Positions 1 to 6,279 of a DNA stretch of 11,131 nucleotides are shown piece by piece; within the stretch, counting starts at the first letter, position 1, and each line of letters opens with the position of its first letter. The notes beneath the pieces were generated by a model, which was not told where the DNA came from, did no database searches, and saw nothing but the letters and a program-made list of their open reading frames with translations. Source of the DNA: a bacterium (GTDB lineage: Bacteria > Bacteroidota > Ignavibacteria > Kapaibacteriales > UBA961). Made by a program: the position numbers and the translations under genes. The stretch is taken from NCBI GenBank assembly GCA_022844575.1, contig JALHLL010000110.1:1-11131 (forward strand), given 5' to 3'.

Positions 1-18
1 CGTGTGCTCTTCCGATCT
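1..18. other. Illumina TruSeq adapter remnant (artefact)
   Basis: The first 18 bases, cgtgtgctcttccgatct, are identical to the 3' end of the Illumina TruSeq read-2 adapter/primer. Read on the minus strand they give agatcggaagagcacacg, the familiar 3' read-through adapter. The minus-strand TPR gene runs into this sequence without a stop codon, so a gene caller would append about six false residues. True sequence therefore starts at position 19 and this is the physical end of an assembled contig. The match is seen directly; the adapter identity is established knowledge. Confidence 0.96.
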
Positions 19-493
19 TATACTCAAGTGCCAAGTCATAATTGCCAAGGTTCCGATATATATTCCCGATACTCCCCATAATGACCCCAGCTCCTGATTC
101 ATCTTTTAAGTCTTTATGTGCGGAGACGGCTTTACTCAAGTACTCTAATGACTTGTCAAAATTCCCAAGTTTCATTTGAACAAGCCCTTTAATATTCCAT
201 GCCTTCGCGGTGTATGTAAGAAGTTGAAAGTTGTTTGCAATGTTTAGTAACTCATCGGCGTATTCTAAAGCATCTGTGTGGTTTCCACGCAATCGTTCTA
301 TTTCTGCAAGCACGAAGACGGCTTCCGATCGTATTTTTCCACCCTCAACAGTATTGCTCTGTTCTTTTTTCACAGCCACAGCATTAAGTACTTCTAATGT
401 AATCTGTTCGGCTTCGGCAAAACTGCCTTTATCTTTAGCTTCCCGCGCCACTTTAAGTTGCTCTTCGAGATGCGATTGTCCTTGAGGCATCAT
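19..493 (-). CDS. TPR-repeat protein, 3' end missing (N-terminal 158 residues)
   Basis: The open frame starts at ATG 491-493 and runs off the contig end into the adapter. A GGAG at 502-505 lies 8 nt upstream of the start, and the upstream in-frame ATG is followed at once by stop, which supports this start. The 158 visible residues are helical with TPR-type signatures: a GSFAEAEQ-type repeat near residues 23-36, GNHTDALEYADELL near 70-83, GNFDKSLEYLSKAV near 110-123, and the start of another at GNYDLALEY (150-158). There is no signal peptide, so this part is probably cytoplasmic. TPR arrays mediate protein-protein contacts. In Bacteroidota and relatives similar N-terminal TPR blocks often precede adenylate/guanylate cyclase, histidine kinase or LuxR-type output domains, but the C-terminal part is missing and the output cannot be named. 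Confidence 0.85.
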
Positions 494-710
494 TATCTTC
501 GCTCCATGAGAAATGTTTTCATTATTCTTTTGCCTTTAAAAACAGATACATTAACGTACATAAAATCTTATCAGCTATTCACAGTACGACATTAGGATAT
601 AATTCGCCGAATTTTCGATTCATTGATATTTACACAATGTTTATGGAGTTCAATTTAAGAGGAGTGTGGTAATTTTTTTATACGTACCCAAAGAATATCG
701 GTGAATTTCT

Positions 711-1304
711 TCAATCGGTATCAGTTGTAGATGGTTCTTCTTTTTCTAGTGCTTTTTCTTTTGTAATGATTTCGATATTTACTCGTACCGTGCCTTTTTG
801 TACCATGCCCAAAATTTCGGCAGCTCTCCACGAAACATCCACACATCGTTCTCTCACAAAGGGGCCACGGTCATTCACTCTTACAACAACGCAATTACCA
901 TTGTATGTGTTAACGATTTTCAGAAGTGTACCAAAAGGTAATGTCCTATGTGCTGCGGTTAAACTATCTCTGTAGTATATTTCCCCACAGGAAGTTCTTC
1001 TTCCATGGAACTGATCACCGTAGTATGAAGCAGTACCTGAAAATGTATCTACAACGAAAAGACTGTCCTGCCTAAAAATAATTCCCGAGTCGGTAAGATA
1101 AAAGGTATTCGTATCGAGCTCCCAAACACTTTTCTTTTGTTCAATGCCCGATCCCGTGTTCACAGTATCGTTTACCGTCACTTTAGGTAGGAAGGTTAAT
1201 GTATCCTCTTCATCATCTTTATCGTACTGAAAGGATGCAAAAAGATTACTTTTACCGACAAAAAGTAAACAGATATAGAAACAGATATGAAGCAAAAACT
1301 TCAT
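711..1304 (-). CDS. rlpA: RlpA-family septal ring lytic transglycosylase-like protein (DPBB domain)
   Basis: A 197-residue exported protein. Residues 1-24 form a signal peptide (positive start, hydrophobic core, LFA-S). An acidic linker follows (about 25-85), then one double-psi beta-barrel domain at about 87-180 with RlpA signatures: GTASYYGDQFHGRRT (90-104), TAAHRTLPFGT (116-126) and VRVNDRGPF (141-149). E108, H119 and D145 match the positions regarded as catalytic in Pseudomonas RlpA, which cleaves naked glycan strands during cell separation. There is no SPOR domain, so septal targeting by denuded glycan is not evident; the C-terminus is an acidic tail. Three mature-domain cysteines (C106, C138, C154) are unusual. 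The gene follows manC by 18 nt and is probably co-transcribed. No good Shine-Dalgarno sequence precedes the start. The family is secure; enzymatic activity is inferred. Confidence 0.92.
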   Translation of the reverse strand: MKFLLHICFYICLLFVGKSNLFASFQYDKDDEEDTLTFLPKVTVNDTVNTGSGIEQKKSVWELDTNTFYLTDSGIIFRQDSLFVVDTFSGTASYYGDQFHGRRTSCGEIYYRDSLTAAHRTLPFGTLLKIVNTYNGNCVVVRVNDRGPFVRERCVDVSWRAAEILGMVQKGTVRVNIEIITKEKALEKEEPSTTDTD

Positions 1305-1322
1305 ATAAACACTCGTTTTGTT

Positions 1323-2414
1323 TTAGAGATATTTAGTAATCTGTTTCCTCCGCAAATAATCTACCAATTCTTTAACTTTATTTGTTGAACCGCGTTTACT
1401 GATGAGTAATGCTTCACCCGAATCTATAACAACAAGGTCTTGAACATCAACCATAGCAATCAATCGTTGTGATGCGCTTACCAGGCAACGTGTAGAATCA
1501 AGAGCTATCACATCGCCTTCCATTACATTTTGTTTTGCATCTTTCATGGACATTCTGTAAAATTCATCCCAAGAACCGACATCGCTCCATGTGAATGTCC
1601 CTTGTATGGTAACAACATTATCGGCATGCTCCATAACACTATGGTCAATGGAAACAGGGCGTATTTGTCGGTACACGGCTTCAGCCGCACCGATATATGA
1701 TTCTTTGTCAATATGCGGCTCTATCACCTTAAACAATGGCATTTGGTCACTAAGATGTTTCGATAGCGAGTCCATCAATACTTCAAGCCGTGCAGAAAAA
1801 ATGCCTGTATTCCATAAAAAGTCGCCATCATCACAAAAACGCTGCGCCGTCTGCTCATCGGGCTTTTCGGCAAAGGTTAAAACTTTTCTGATACCGCGCC
1901 AAAACTGCTCATTCGGCAAATCTCTTTGCTCTTCAGACCATTGCATATAGCCGAAACTCGTTTCGGGTCTTTGCGCTTCCATTCCTAATACTACCAGATT
2001 CGGTAATGACATTGCACAATTACTCATTACTTCCAAACTATGGTGAAATTCACGCACATTATTGATAATATGATCGGAAGGCAAAACCGTTATTACTGCA
2101 TCTTCGGCAAGTTTTTTCGACAAAACAGTTGCCGCAAGTGCTATACAAGGCCCTGTACTTCTTCCGAAAGGTTCCGTAATAATATTACCGAGTGGTATGA
2201 CGGGTACTTGATTAACAAGGGATTCTACATATTGCGGAAGGGTGACGATGAAAATTTCTTCGGGCGAAAAGAACGGGAATAAGCGCATAACGGTGTTCTG
2301 AATCATCGTACCATCACCAAGCAAATGTATAAACTGCTTGGGATGTTTTTCTCCGCTTCTGGGCCAGAGTCTTACTCCGGCACCACCCGCCATTACAATT
2401 GCCGCTTTATTCAT
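1323..2414 (-). CDS. manC: Mannose-1-phosphate guanylyltransferase (GDP-mannose pyrophosphorylase)
   Basis: Makes GDP-mannose and pyrophosphate from GTP and mannose-1-phosphate in the cytoplasm, supplying mannose, fucose or rhamnose donors for surface glycans. The 363-residue protein is a single nucleotidyltransferase domain without the phosphomannose isomerase domain found in fused ManC/AlgA enzymes. Diagnostic motifs are MAGGAGVRLWPRS (8-20) with PKQ at 25-27 (pyrophosphorylase signature), EPFGRSTGPCIALAA (81-95), VLPSDH (110-115), the active-site-type FAEKP (181-185), FLWNTGIF (199-206), SIDHSVME (255-262) and WSDVGSWDEF (276-285). The start ATG 2412-2414 lies directly before the nucleotide-binding motif, leaving little room for another start. 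It lacks a clear ribosome binding site. A promoter-like TAAATTTG lies upstream, and rlpA follows after 18 nt. Confidence 0.96.
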   Translation of the reverse strand: MNKAAIVMAGGAGVRLWPRSGEKHPKQFIHLLGDGTMIQNTVMRLFPFFSPEEIFIVTLPQYVESLVNQVPVIPLGNIITEPFGRSTGPCIALAATVLSKKLAEDAVITVLPSDHIINNVREFHHSLEVMSNCAMSLPNLVVLGMEAQRPETSFGYMQWSEEQRDLPNEQFWRGIRKVLTFAEKPDEQTAQRFCDDGDFLWNTGIFSARLEVLMDSLSKHLSDQMPLFKVIEPHIDKESYIGAAEAVYRQIRPVSIDHSVMEHADNVVTIQGTFTWSDVGSWDEFYRMSMKDAKQNVMEGDVIALDSTRCLVSASQRLIAMVDVQDLVVIDSGEALLISKRGSTNKVKELVDYLRRKQITKYL

Positions 2415-2439
2415 TATCGTTTCTACTTTGTTATAATGG

Positions 2440-2447
2440 CAAATTTA
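2440..2447 (-). promoter_or_regulatory. Candidate Bacteroidota-type -7 element for manC-rlpA
   Basis: On the minus strand this reads TAAATTTG, an exact match to the Bacteroidota -7 consensus TAnnTTTG. It lies 25 nt before the manC ATG, implying a leader of roughly 20 nt. A TTTG at the ideal -33 distance is not present; T-rich sequence ACTGTTTTGTTTTG lies closer than usual. The match is seen; promoter function is inferred. Confidence 0.4.
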
Positions 2448-2462
2448 CATAGAGTCAAAACA

Positions 2463-2479
2463 AAACAGTGCTACTGTTT
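2463..2479. repeat. Perfect 7-bp inverted repeat upstream of manC (possible operator or weak hairpin)
   Basis: AAACAGT (2463-2469) and ACTGTTT (2473-2479) form a perfect inverted repeat around GCT. It covers the region where the -33 contact of the candidate manC promoter would fall. On the minus strand the right arm is followed by TGTTTTG, so it could also be a weak terminator for the gene ending at 2543. The stem is AT-rich and the U-tract is broken, so I favour an operator over a terminator, without certainty. Confidence 0.4.
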
Positions 2480-2542
2480 GTTATGGCAAAGAAAGGATAC
2501 ACGCTGCAGAGGTGAACATATTTTCGTTCTATCACATGAATA

Positions 2543-3337
2543 TTAGTTTTTAACATAAGCAAAAAACTGATCATTAAACAAATAACTCAAATAGCGCGTT
2601 GTAACCGTATCATAGTTCTTAACCACAGGTATGAACAATATAGTGTCCTTCGGGTTAAACTTCATCAAAACTATTGGCCTTTTACGTTTATGGAGAATAG
2701 TAAAGAAGTTGTAATACACAGATAATGAACTCTGAAGTCCCTTTCTATTTTTAAATATTGGCGCAGGAGTAAAGCCTTTATCGTTTATCGTATAAGCATA
2801 TACCGTTTCACTCATATCACGTGATGAGAACTTTCCGTACATGAACAATAGATAAGTTTTTCTTTCACCATTACCCAAAATATAGATTCTGCTACAGTAT
2901 TCATTATTCCTTTTATAATCTACACCGATATTTTCAATCGTCCGGTTCATGCTATTCGAGTAAACCTTATTGTTGCTTCTATATTGTACTATACAGCCGT
3001 AGAAAGACATAGTTCCTCCCAACAAAGTATCCCAACTATAAATACGGACATTGCTATCTGAAGAAGTCTTAATTACTCTTGCTACCTCATCTAACTCTTT
3101 AAATGGATACTTCATACTCTCACTGTAATGTGATGTATAGTGCAACAATGTATCGTAAAACTGTCTATTAAATCTAAAAAGTTTTTCGTCCTCGTATGGA
3201 CATTGAAACCTGTAATAACAAATATTTTTATAGGTACTAACCAAAAATGTCTCCACTCTTTCCATAGTACTGATTTTTTTTGCATTACTTTCACAAAATA
3301 GAAAACAAAAAAATAGTAGTACTGTGATAATTCTCAT
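2543..3337 (-). CDS. Exported uncharacterised protein with RIYSWDT/GGTM motif
   Basis: Not assignable to a named function. The ATG at 3335-3337 gives 264 residues; an in-frame GTG at 3344-3346 would add three. Neither has a clear Shine-Dalgarno sequence and ATG is preferred. The N-terminus is a signal peptide (hydrophobic core TVLLFFCFLFC, then ESNA-KK). C18 could be read as a lipobox cysteine, but SPase I cleavage after SNA looks as likely. The mature protein is rich in Tyr and Phe. The segment SSDSNVRIYSWDTLLGGTMS (about 95-114) is the most conserved-looking part; from memory, similar 'RIYSWDT...GGTM' stretches occur in uncharacterised Bacteroidota exported proteins. Alternating hydrophobic and polar residues suggest a mostly beta fold. 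It follows ligA by 45 nt and may be co-transcribed with it, but nothing links it to DNA repair. Confidence 0.8.
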   Translation of the reverse strand: MRIITVLLFFCFLFCESNAKKISTMERVETFLVSTYKNICYYRFQCPYEDEKLFRFNRQFYDTLLHYTSHYSESMKYPFKELDEVARVIKTSSDSNVRIYSWDTLLGGTMSFYGCIVQYRSNNKVYSNSMNRTIENIGVDYKRNNEYCSRIYILGNGERKTYLLFMYGKFSSRDMSETVYAYTINDKGFTPAPIFKNRKGLQSSLSVYYNFFTILHKRKRPIVLMKFNPKDTILFIPVVKNYDTVTTRYLSYLFNDQFFAYVKN

Positions 3338-3382
3338 TTTTCTCACTTTTATGGAAATTACATTTACATAGGTACGATTAGA

Positions 3383-5437
3383 TTACAATTGAAGCAATTC
3401 CTTAAACTCTTCCTCACTAAGCACTGTAACACCAAGCTCTTGCGCTTTTGTCAATTTACTTCCGGCATTTTCTCCGGCAACTACATACGATGTTTTTTTA
3501 CTAACACTCCCCGATACTTTTCCGCCTCTCTGTGCTATTTCGTCACCTGCCTGATTTCTCGTCATTATTGATAATTCACCTGTCAATACAAATGTTTTTC
3601 CTTCAAGTGTCGTATTCAAAACAGCCATATCTTCTTCATTGGTCTCAAATCTCAATCCGGCATTTTTCAAACGTACTATTATATCCCATTCGGAAGAATC
3701 ATTCAAATGCTCAACTACGGATTGCGCTATTCTTTCCCCTATTTCCGGTACTTTCATCAAATCATCTTTTTGGGCGGCTTTTAAGGCATCGATATTTCTG
3801 AAATATTTTGCCAGAACTTTTGCAACCCCCTCACCGACAAAACGAATCCCTAATGAATAAAGCACACGAGCATACGGTTGTTTTTTACTTTCTTCTATCG
3901 CCTGCAATAAATTAACGGTACTTTTCTCTCCCCATCTCTCAAGTGTCGGGAAAACAGTATCGCGATATGTATATAAATCATATATATCGGCAATATTTTT
4001 CAACAATGATAATTCCACAAAACGATCAACTACTTTTTCGCCGAGCCCTTCTATATTCATTACATCACGCGAAGCAAAATGCGTAATTCGTCTTTTTAAT
4101 TGCCAAGGACATTCCGAATGATCGCAATAATAATTTGCTTCTCCTTCAGGACGAATTAATGTACTTTTTATAGGACAAGGACATTGGGTCGAAAATTCAA
4201 AAGGTATGGAGTTTTCAGGCCTTTTTTCGGGAATAAATCCTGTTACCTTCGGAATTACATCTCCCCCTTTTTCTACCAAAACCGTATCACCTACTCTTAT
4301 ATCAAGTGCCGTGATAAAGTCATTATTATGCAATGTTGCACGGCTTATTGTTGATCCTGCAACAAATACGGGTTCAAGTTCCGCTACAGGTGTTACCACA
4401 CCTGTACGTCCGACTTGAAATGTTATATCTTTCAACTTAGTGGATTCCTTAGCTGCCTCATATTTATAGGCAATAGCCCAACGTGGTGATCTGGCAACAA
4501 AGCCCAATTCTCTTTGTTGAGCAAGTGAATCGACTTTAATAACAATACCGTCAATAAAAAAAGGTAATGCCTCGCGTTTTTCATCCCAATGCTCAATAAA
4601 TTCAAACACCTCATTTACCGAAGTACATAATTGAAATGCCGACCCTGTAGGAAAACCGAGTCTGGAAAGAATTTGTGTATTTTCATCATGGGAACGGAGT
4701 TTTACTTCATCACTAAATAAATAATAACATACGATTTTTAAAGGACGACGTGCTACTTCTCTGCTATCAAGTTGTTTTAAAGTTCCTGCTGCCAAATTTC
4801 GAGGATTTGCATATAATTTTTCACCTCTTTCTTCTCTCTCTCGATTTAATTCTACAAAATCATCCTTCATCATAAAAATTTCGCCTCGCACCTCAAAGTC
4901 CGATATTTTTACACCGTCAATTTCAACATCCTTTACCTTTAAGGGTAAGCTTCGTATTGTTCTTACATTGGGGGTGATATCATCGCCCCTCTCTCCGTCG
5001 CCGCGTGTTAATGCCCTGAATAATCTACCATTTTTATATCGTAATGAAATTGCCACACCGTCATATTTAAGTTCAGTAGTGTATTGCGGATTTATTCTCT
5101 CCAATCCTTCTTTTACTCGTCTATCAAATTCCTCAACTTCACCACGGCTGTACGTATTGGCAAGTGAAAGCATCGGTATTTCGTGGATAATGGTTTCAAA
5201 CTCCTTTAATGGCTCACCACCTATACGTTGCGTCGGACTATCGGAGACTATTAACGCTGGATACTCTTTTTCCAAATCTTGTAATTCGCGAAATAAAGCG
5301 TCATATTCTCTATCCGATAAAAAGGGCTGCGCTTCCACATAATAAGCATAGTCCGCTTTATTGATTGTTTCCCTTAATTCGGAAATTCGCTCCATTAAAG
5401 TATTATCTTTATCGGCTGTAAAAAGAGTATGTTCCAT
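3383..5437 (-). CDS. ligA: NAD-dependent DNA ligase LigA
   Basis: Seals nicks in duplex DNA using NAD+, joining Okazaki fragments and repair patches; essential in most bacteria. The 684-residue length is normal. Domains in order: Ia (about 1-70, with YYVEAQPFLSDREYDALF), adenylation domain with nucleophile K124 in LKYDG (123-127), motif III-like FEVRGEIFM (181-189), NPRNLAAGTLKQLD (211-224), IDGIVIKV (295-302) and WAIAYKY (320-326). Then come the OB fold with QVGRTGVVTPVAEL (341-354), a four-Cys zinc finger (C419, C421, C438, C443), helix-hairpin-helix repeats (about 455-590) and a C-terminal BRCT domain (about 608-684, GKTFVLTGEL and GGKVSGSVSKKTSYVVAGE). Zinc-finger spacing is unusual (C-x1-C instead of C-x2-C). 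No Shine-Dalgarno sequence precedes the ATG at 5435-5437. It sits 15 nt after mmcQ in a co-directional cluster. Confidence 0.98.
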   Translation of the reverse strand: MEHTLFTADKDNTLMERISELRETINKADYAYYVEAQPFLSDREYDALFRELQDLEKEYPALIVSDSPTQRIGGEPLKEFETIIHEIPMLSLANTYSRGEVEEFDRRVKEGLERINPQYTTELKYDGVAISLRYKNGRLFRALTRGDGERGDDITPNVRTIRSLPLKVKDVEIDGVKISDFEVRGEIFMMKDDFVELNREREERGEKLYANPRNLAAGTLKQLDSREVARRPLKIVCYYLFSDEVKLRSHDENTQILSRLGFPTGSAFQLCTSVNEVFEFIEHWDEKREALPFFIDGIVIKVDSLAQQRELGFVARSPRWAIAYKYEAAKESTKLKDITFQVGRTGVVTPVAELEPVFVAGSTISRATLHNNDFITALDIRVGDTVLVEKGGDVIPKVTGFIPEKRPENSIPFEFSTQCPCPIKSTLIRPEGEANYYCDHSECPWQLKRRITHFASRDVMNIEGLGEKVVDRFVELSLLKNIADIYDLYTYRDTVFPTLERWGEKSTVNLLQAIEESKKQPYARVLYSLGIRFVGEGVAKVLAKYFRNIDALKAAQKDDLMKVPEIGERIAQSVVEHLNDSSEWDIIVRLKNAGLRFETNEEDMAVLNTTLEGKTFVLTGELSIMTRNQAGDEIAQRGGKVSGSVSKKTSYVVAGENAGSKLTKAQELGVTVLSEEEFKELLQL

Positions 5438-5452
5438 GATAATTTTTATGCT

Positions 5453-5806
5453 TTATGAGAGTAATTCGGCTTGTATTTTTTTCGGTAATGATTGAACAAC
5501 CAATGTATAAGAATGCTCTATCAATTCAAGTATAAAGGAATCGTTTAGTGAGCCGTCGCATGTAACCGTGTTCCAGTGTTTTTTATTCATGTGATAACCC
5601 GCCCTTATAGCTTCATGTCTTTCTCGTAGCTCGACTGCCCGTTCAGGATCACATTTCAAATTCATGCTTATCGGAAAACCGTCAATGCCGGTAAGAAGAA
5701 ACAACTTACCCATCACTTTATAAACAAGGGTCTTTCCATCAAAAGGGAAATCGGCGCTTACACCCTTTTTCGAAAAACAATAGTCACGAATGGTTTCTTG
5801 CGTCAT
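5453..5806 (-). CDS. MmcQ/YjbR family protein (CyaY-like fold)
   Basis: A 117-residue cytoplasmic protein matching the MmcQ/YjbR (DUF419) family throughout: DFPFDGKTLVYKVMGKLFLL (19-38), MNLKCDPERAVELRERH (48-64), GYHMNKKHWNTV (70-81) and the C-terminal LIEHSYTLVVQSLPKK. Family members have a frataxin/CyaY-like fold and are described as DNA-binding, but the cellular role is not settled. The full family length is present. An AAAGGA at about 5812-5817 precedes the start and overlaps the end of the upstream ferredoxin gene (10 nt gap), indicating an operon. ligA follows after 15 nt. Confidence 0.93.
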   Translation of the reverse strand: MTQETIRDYCFSKKGVSADFPFDGKTLVYKVMGKLFLLTGIDGFPISMNLKCDPERAVELRERHEAIRAGYHMNKKHWNTVTCDGSLNDSFILELIEHSYTLVVQSLPKKIQAELLS

Positions 5807-5816
5807 GATTTATCCT

Positions 5817-6176
5817 TTATAAACGATATTCTTCAACCGGTTCACCGGCTATCAAATGTTTTTCAATTATCTGTTCCAAAACTTCCGGTGTGCATGAATG
5901 ATACCAGACATTATCGGGATGTACAACCGCTACCGGACCTGCGGCGCATACTCGTAAACAGTTTGCCTTTGTCCGTGCTATCGTGCCATCTTCCATTAAA
6001 CCCAATTCCGACAATCGGTTTTTAAGGTATTCCCATGATTCCAAACTTAGTTCTTTTGAGCAACATTTGGGGTTGGATTGATCGCAGCATAGGAATATAT
6101 GTCTTTTAATATCGTGCAGGTGTAAATCTGATGTCTTTTGCCTTGCCTTTTCAATAATAAACTCAGGTGTTTTCAT
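5817..6176 (-). CDS. (2Fe-2S) ferredoxin, thioredoxin-like fold
   Basis: A 119-residue cytoplasmic protein of the thioredoxin-like [2Fe-2S] ferredoxin family. Cluster-binding cysteines are in HIFLCCDQSNPKCCSKE (26-42; C30/C31 and C38/C39) and in KANCLRVCAAGP (70-81; C73 and C77, a C-x3-C pair). The family tail is present: VVHPDNVWYHSCTPEVLEQI (84-103) and EKHLIAGEPVEEYRL. C95 is an additional cysteine. Such proteins carry electrons, but the partner cannot be told from the neighbours, an MmcQ/YjbR protein and a DNA ligase. It is the first gene after the terminator at 6222-6252, so it probably begins the transcript that includes mmcQ and ligA. No Shine-Dalgarno sequence is visible before ATG 6174-6176. 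Confidence 0.93.
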   Translation of the reverse strand: MKTPEFIIEKARQKTSDLHLHDIKRHIFLCCDQSNPKCCSKELSLESWEYLKNRLSELGLMEDGTIARTKANCLRVCAAGPVAVVHPDNVWYHSCTPEVLEQIIEKHLIAGEPVEEYRL

Positions 6177-6195
6177 TGTTCGTTCAACAGATAGG

Positions 6196-6203
6196 TAAAT
6201 ATA
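6196..6203 (-). promoter_or_regulatory. Weak candidate -7 element before the ferredoxin gene
   Basis: A promoter is expected between the terminator at 6222-6252 and the ferredoxin start at 6176. The minus strand here reads TATATTTA, one base from the Bacteroidota consensus TAnnTTTG and also similar to a sigma-70 -10 box. Upstream T-rich sequence (TTTTATTTTC) is only a loose -33 candidate. This is the best fit in a 45-nt space, not a firm call. Confidence 0.28.
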
Positions 6204-6221
6204 GTATAAGAGTAATGGTCG

Positions 6222-6252
6222 AAAATAAAAAATCCCCGTTAAAAAACGAGGA
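6222..6252 (-). terminator. Rho-independent terminator after the TPR/PstS-like module
   Basis: On the minus strand TCCTCGTT (6252-6245) pairs with AACGGGGA (6240-6233) around a TTTT loop, with one U-G wobble and otherwise perfect 8-bp pairing. It is followed directly by TTTTTTATTTT. It lies 27 nt after the stop codon of the TPR gene at 6280. It closes the module and separates it from the ferredoxin gene. Confidence 0.88.
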
Positions 6253-6279
6253 CTTTTCGGATTGATTGAGAGTTATCGC

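Noticed and set aside
494..710. Search for a promoter, terminator or small RNA between the rlpA-like gene and the truncated TPR gene
   Set aside because: No TAnnTTTG box and no convincing stem with a U-tract was found. T-runs such as that near 672-678 lack a stem.
2432..2437. TATAAT on the plus strand near the manC start
   Set aside because: No plus-strand gene follows and no -35 partner is seen. It is AT-rich spacer sequence.
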